Source: Bacteroidales bacterium UBA1176 | GTDB taxonomy: Bacteria > Bacteroidota > Bacteroidia > Bacteroidales > WCHB1-69 | Direction: 5' to 3' | Assembly (NCBI GenBank): GCA_002311645.1 | Contig: DBYW01000055.1 | Span: forward strand, 2,835-34,657 | DNA length: 31,823 nt | Shown here: positions 30,965 through 31,823 of the stretch, piece after piece | Layout of the letters: each line of letters starts with the position of its first letter | Position numbering within the stretch: the first letter of the stretch is position 1 | The notes under the pieces: generated by a model | Told to the model about the DNA's origin: nothing | What the model saw: only the letters and a program-made list of their open reading frames with translations | The model's database searches: none | Translations under genes and position numbers: made by a program

Positions 30965-31823
30965 TTATAACACCAGCAGACTGCCTTTTATCAAAAACTT
31001 TTCGCCATACAGGTCCCGATACTGGATAACGTAGTTGTACATGGTGCTTTTCCTGATTTCACCATTCACCTTGCCGTCCCACTTGAAGGCTTTGTCGCTC
31101 GAAGCGAACACCTCACTACCCCATCGATCATAGATATGTATGGAAAAGTCATACATTTGTGTCTGGAAGACCTCGTTGATACAGAAATTGTCGTTCAACC
31201 CGTCATGTATGCTCGGTGTAATGGTGTTCGGCAGATAGAGTTCCAGCTCACAGGGCTGGACCGTCACGGATGCCGTGGCCGAACAGTTGTCGTTGGAGGC
31301 TGTCAGGGAATATCTCCCCGGGGCTGTCACCTCCATAAAGGAGGTCGTCTCACCGGTACTCCACTGATAGGTGTCGAAATCCGTCTCCGCCGTCAACACC
31401 ATCCGCAGCTCTTCGCATAAGTCGGGCGGATCGGCCACTATGGTCAAATCCGTGTCTATCACTGTCAACTCAAGGGTTATCATGCTGTCGCAGCCCATAC
31501 TGCTCGTGTACCGGTATTCCAGCACAACGCGACCTTGATCGGCGATTTGCTGAGGAGACACGTCAAGCCCGTTTTCGTAATAACCACTCCCCTCGCAAAC
31601 TGTTCCTTGCAGCTGCACATGGTACTCGGGATGAATGGTGAGGTGCAGGGTCACCACGCTGTCGCAGCCCGCGGCATTCAAGAAGGTCTGCTGGTAGTCG
31701 CCCGTGATGTCATAGGTCTCGCCGTTCCACGTGTAGCTGCCGCAGCCGCCTGCAGTGAACGACGTGGCCGCCGCATCGTGGATGGTCAGATGCAGGGTCA
31801 CCGTGCTGTCGCAGCCGTGCGCG
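30965..31823 (-). CDS. Large surface protein, C-terminal part, with gliding-motility-associated (CHU_C) domain
   Basis: The reading frame is open to the window edge, so this is the C-terminal 285 residues of a longer protein. Three repeats with GCDS(T/V/M)(V/I)TL(H/E)LT(I/V) are visible, spaced by about 48-60 residues; such repeats build very long Bacteroidota surface or adhesin-like proteins. A PKD-like segment (WSTGETTSFMEVTAPGRYSL) follows. The last about 90 residues are the CHU_C/gliding-motility domain: LYLPNTITPSIHDGLNDNFC, IHIYDRWGSEVF, FKWDGKVNGE, YNYVIQYRDLYGEKFLIKGS. This is a type B signal for the type IX secretion system. It should be exported across the outer membrane and anchored or released at the surface. 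The ligand is unknown. Confidence 0.92.
   Translation of the reverse strand, partial: AHGCDSTVTLHLTIHDAAATSFTAGGCGSYTWNGETYDITGDYQQTFLNAAGCDSVVTLHLTIHPEYHVQLQGTVCEGSGYYENGLDVSPQQIADQGRVVLEYRYTSSMGCDSMITLELTVIDTDLTIVADPPDLCEELRMVLTAETDFDTYQWSTGETTSFMEVTAPGRYSLTASNDNCSATASVTVQPCELELYLPNTITPSIHDGLNDNFCINEVFQTQMYDFSIHIYDRWGSEVFASSDKAFKWDGKVNGEIRKSTMYNYVIQYRDLYGEKFLIKGSLLVL

Noticed and set aside
1..31823. tRNA or rRNA genes, integrases, transposases
   Set aside because: I looked for tRNA cloverleaf motifs, rRNA segments and recombinase motifs and saw none.

Overview
The window looks like a chromosomal segment of a Bacteroidota bacterium, most likely of the order Bacteroidales; the species cannot be named. 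The evidence is the recurrent promoter box TAnnTTTG (mostly TATTTTTG) in front of genes, the lack of Shine-Dalgarno sequences, two FISUMP-domain lipoproteins, a DUF4199 protein, ORF6N-domain proteins, methylmalonyl-CoA epimerase, and a surface protein ending in a gliding-motility-associated (CHU_C, type IX secretion) C-terminal domain.

Layout. Bases 1-221 hold the start of cysS on the minus strand. Bases 222-7106 form an accessory islet. It holds an ORF6N protein with a phospholipase-D-like tail, a minus-strand cluster (FISUMP lipoprotein, DUF2971-like/GNAT fusion, outer-membrane barrel protein, second FISUMP lipoprotein), a second ORF6N protein, and long gene-free stretches filled by a roughly 240-250 bp hairpin-bearing intergenic repeat. 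Next come a long-chain acyl-CoA ligase (7107-8870) and a coupled pair of membrane glycosyltransferase and ECF sigma factor (8990-10728). This pair diverges from tgt (10817-11950) through back-to-back promoters. A dolichyl-phosphate-mannose-synthase-like glycosyltransferase and a secreted endonuclease/exonuclease/phosphatase protein follow (12140-13918).

Bases 13984-22089 look like one long minus-strand transcription unit. It starts at a promoter next to the rplS terminator and ends at a strong intrinsic terminator. Its order is ICMT-like methyltransferase, methylmalonyl-CoA epimerase, DUF4199 membrane protein, glycosyltransferase, second acyl-CoA ligase, TonB-dependent receptor, and a periplasmic heavy-metal-binding protein with a His/Cys decapeptide array. 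rplS (22159-22512) is a separate single-gene unit.

A gap of about 1 kb (22513-23546) holds nested inverted repeats and a strong hairpin. On the plus strand dnaE and a long-form nfeD form a pair, followed by recG with its own promoter. The window ends in the 3' part of a large minus-strand surface protein built of GCDS repeats.

The housekeeping genes (cysS, tgt, rplS, dnaE, recG) are secure. The least ordinary parts are the islet at 222-7106, the His/Cys array, the Tgt without its zinc cysteines, and the intergenic repeat families.
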